This document shows positions 19,257 to 20,060 of a DNA stretch of 20,060 nucleotides, one piece after another; positions within the stretch are counted from its first letter, which is position 1, and each line of letters starts with the position of its first letter. The notes beneath the pieces were generated by a model that did no database searches, was not told the origin of the DNA, and saw nothing but the letters and a program-made list of their open reading frames with translations. Source of the stretch: Hymenopellis radicata. Taxonomy: Eukaryota > Basidiomycota > Agaricomycetes > Agaricales > Physalacriaceae. The stretch is taken from contig JADNRX010000850.1 in the NCBI GenBank assembly GCA_015501595.1, forward strand, positions 1 to 20,060, in the 5' to 3' direction. The position numbers and the translations under genes were made by a program.

Positions 19257-20060
19257 TGTCGGGCTAATAGTATTAGATTGTAGTAACTTATCATTTTCGC
19301 CTTTTTGTTCTTATGCATATACATATACATTGATGGGTCTAACAGGTGATGGTTTTTTGTGCTCAAACTTCAGATGACTATTCATTGGATTGGTGACAAC
19401 GAGGATTCCGGTCTTGTACTCGCCCATAACCGAAGGGGAAAATCCGAGATGTTCTGGATCTAGGTGTCAAATGATGCAAACGACTCCCCACCTTCCACAG
19501 ATCAGCAATAAGTACACCATATGTTCCTTGCCTTGCCAGTGCTATTCCAGAGCGCTGCGAGGATATATCTATAAGATATTCAGAGTACTGTACTAATTCA
19601 ATCAATTCTAGGGTGGAGGAAGAATATGACACTTATTTACAAAATACTTATTTACAGGTAAATTACTAGGTAAATTACATGTAAATTACCTGGTCAACCA
19701 ACAACCGGTTTTGGGGGTGGTAAGTTACCTCACGTGACCTAAGTCAGGTGATGTACAGCCATCGGAAATTTGACTTTGGTTGTTCCATGCTGACAGTGAG
19801 AAGAAGACAACTTTCTAGCATCAGAAACCTTGCAGCAACACTGTGGTGAACTCCCTGACTTTAGAGATAGGCACGAGTGTCCACCTGGGTGCATCTGCCA
19901 CCCGGGAGGCAAGTACTGTACTATTACAGTCAAGTCTTCACAGATTCTTTGAAAAAAAATTTGATGGAAACCCGATTAGGATTTCCAGGCGATCGGCGGG
20001 GTCCGATAAGATCAAAAGACCCCCCGTTACGCGTTATGCGAAGACCAGCCCGTAATAGTA
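19257..20060. other. Downstream region without a supported gene
   Basis: The first 60 bases after the stop are AT-rich with a TGCATATACATATACAT tract, suitable for a 3' end. An 84-codon minus-strand frame at 19378-19632 and a 70-codon plus frame at 19843-20055 show no domain or family resemblance. From about 19630 the sequence contains short repeats, described separately. Confidence 0.35.
19630..19730. repeat. Cluster of short AT-rich repeats (GTAAATTAC family)
   Basis: Two copies of ACTTATTTACA (19631-19641 and 19646-19656) are followed by three GTAAATTAC units ending at 19666, 19678 and 19689, spaced 12 and 11 bases. A variant, GGTAAGTTACCT, lies at 19719-19730. GTAAATTAC is one base away from a perfect palindrome. 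Such clusters occur at transposon ends and in minisatellites; no transposase or clear terminal inverted repeat is visible here. Confidence 0.6.

Overview
The window looks like nuclear DNA of a mushroom-forming basidiomycete (Agaricomycete type). Genes are cut by many short GT-AG introns of about 45-60 bases. The recognisable products are a soluble Mx/Drp-type dynamin, F-box-like proteins, a basidiomycete MLKL-type four-helix-bundle protein, a Bud6/Aip3-N-terminal-like protein and a long fungal-specific orphan. I saw no bacterial operon, CRISPR, rRNA or tRNA.

The main structure is a large inverted duplication. A 12-exon dynamin gene lies on the minus strand at about 111-3471 (copy A). A near-identical copy with the same introns lies on the plus strand at 9114-11874 (copy B). 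They diverge head to head across about 5.6 kb, and the similarity runs about 230 bases into both promoters. Downstream of the GTPase effector domain the gene carries a MIF4G domain of the eIF4G type, an architecture I do not know for dynamins. Copy A keeps it in frame but stops before its last third. Copy B has the last third, but three reading-frame breaks separate it from the dynamin part, so B probably yields a 729-residue dynamin without MIF4G plus a pseudogenic MIF4G tail (11871-12729).

Between the arms lie an unrecognised, probably decayed minus-strand gene (3943-4850), a short plus-strand gene resembling the Bud6/Aip3 N-terminal domain (5205-5834) and two tandem paralogous F-box-like genes on the minus strand (6099-7071 and 7368-8328). 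Both F-box-like genes appear broken by small indels.

Right of copy B come a minus-strand MLKL-type helical-bundle gene (13196-14902), a poorly resolved, probably degenerate minus-strand stretch (15519-17083) and a clean two-exon plus-strand gene for a 651-residue orphan (17255-19256). The last 800 bases hold no gene I can support, only a small array of GTAAATTAC-type repeats. The general picture is an accessory, duplicating and decaying region that ends against a stable conserved gene on the right. How the genes might work together is inference. A dynamin and an MLKL-type protein both fit membrane or defence roles, but nothing in the sequence links them mechanistically.
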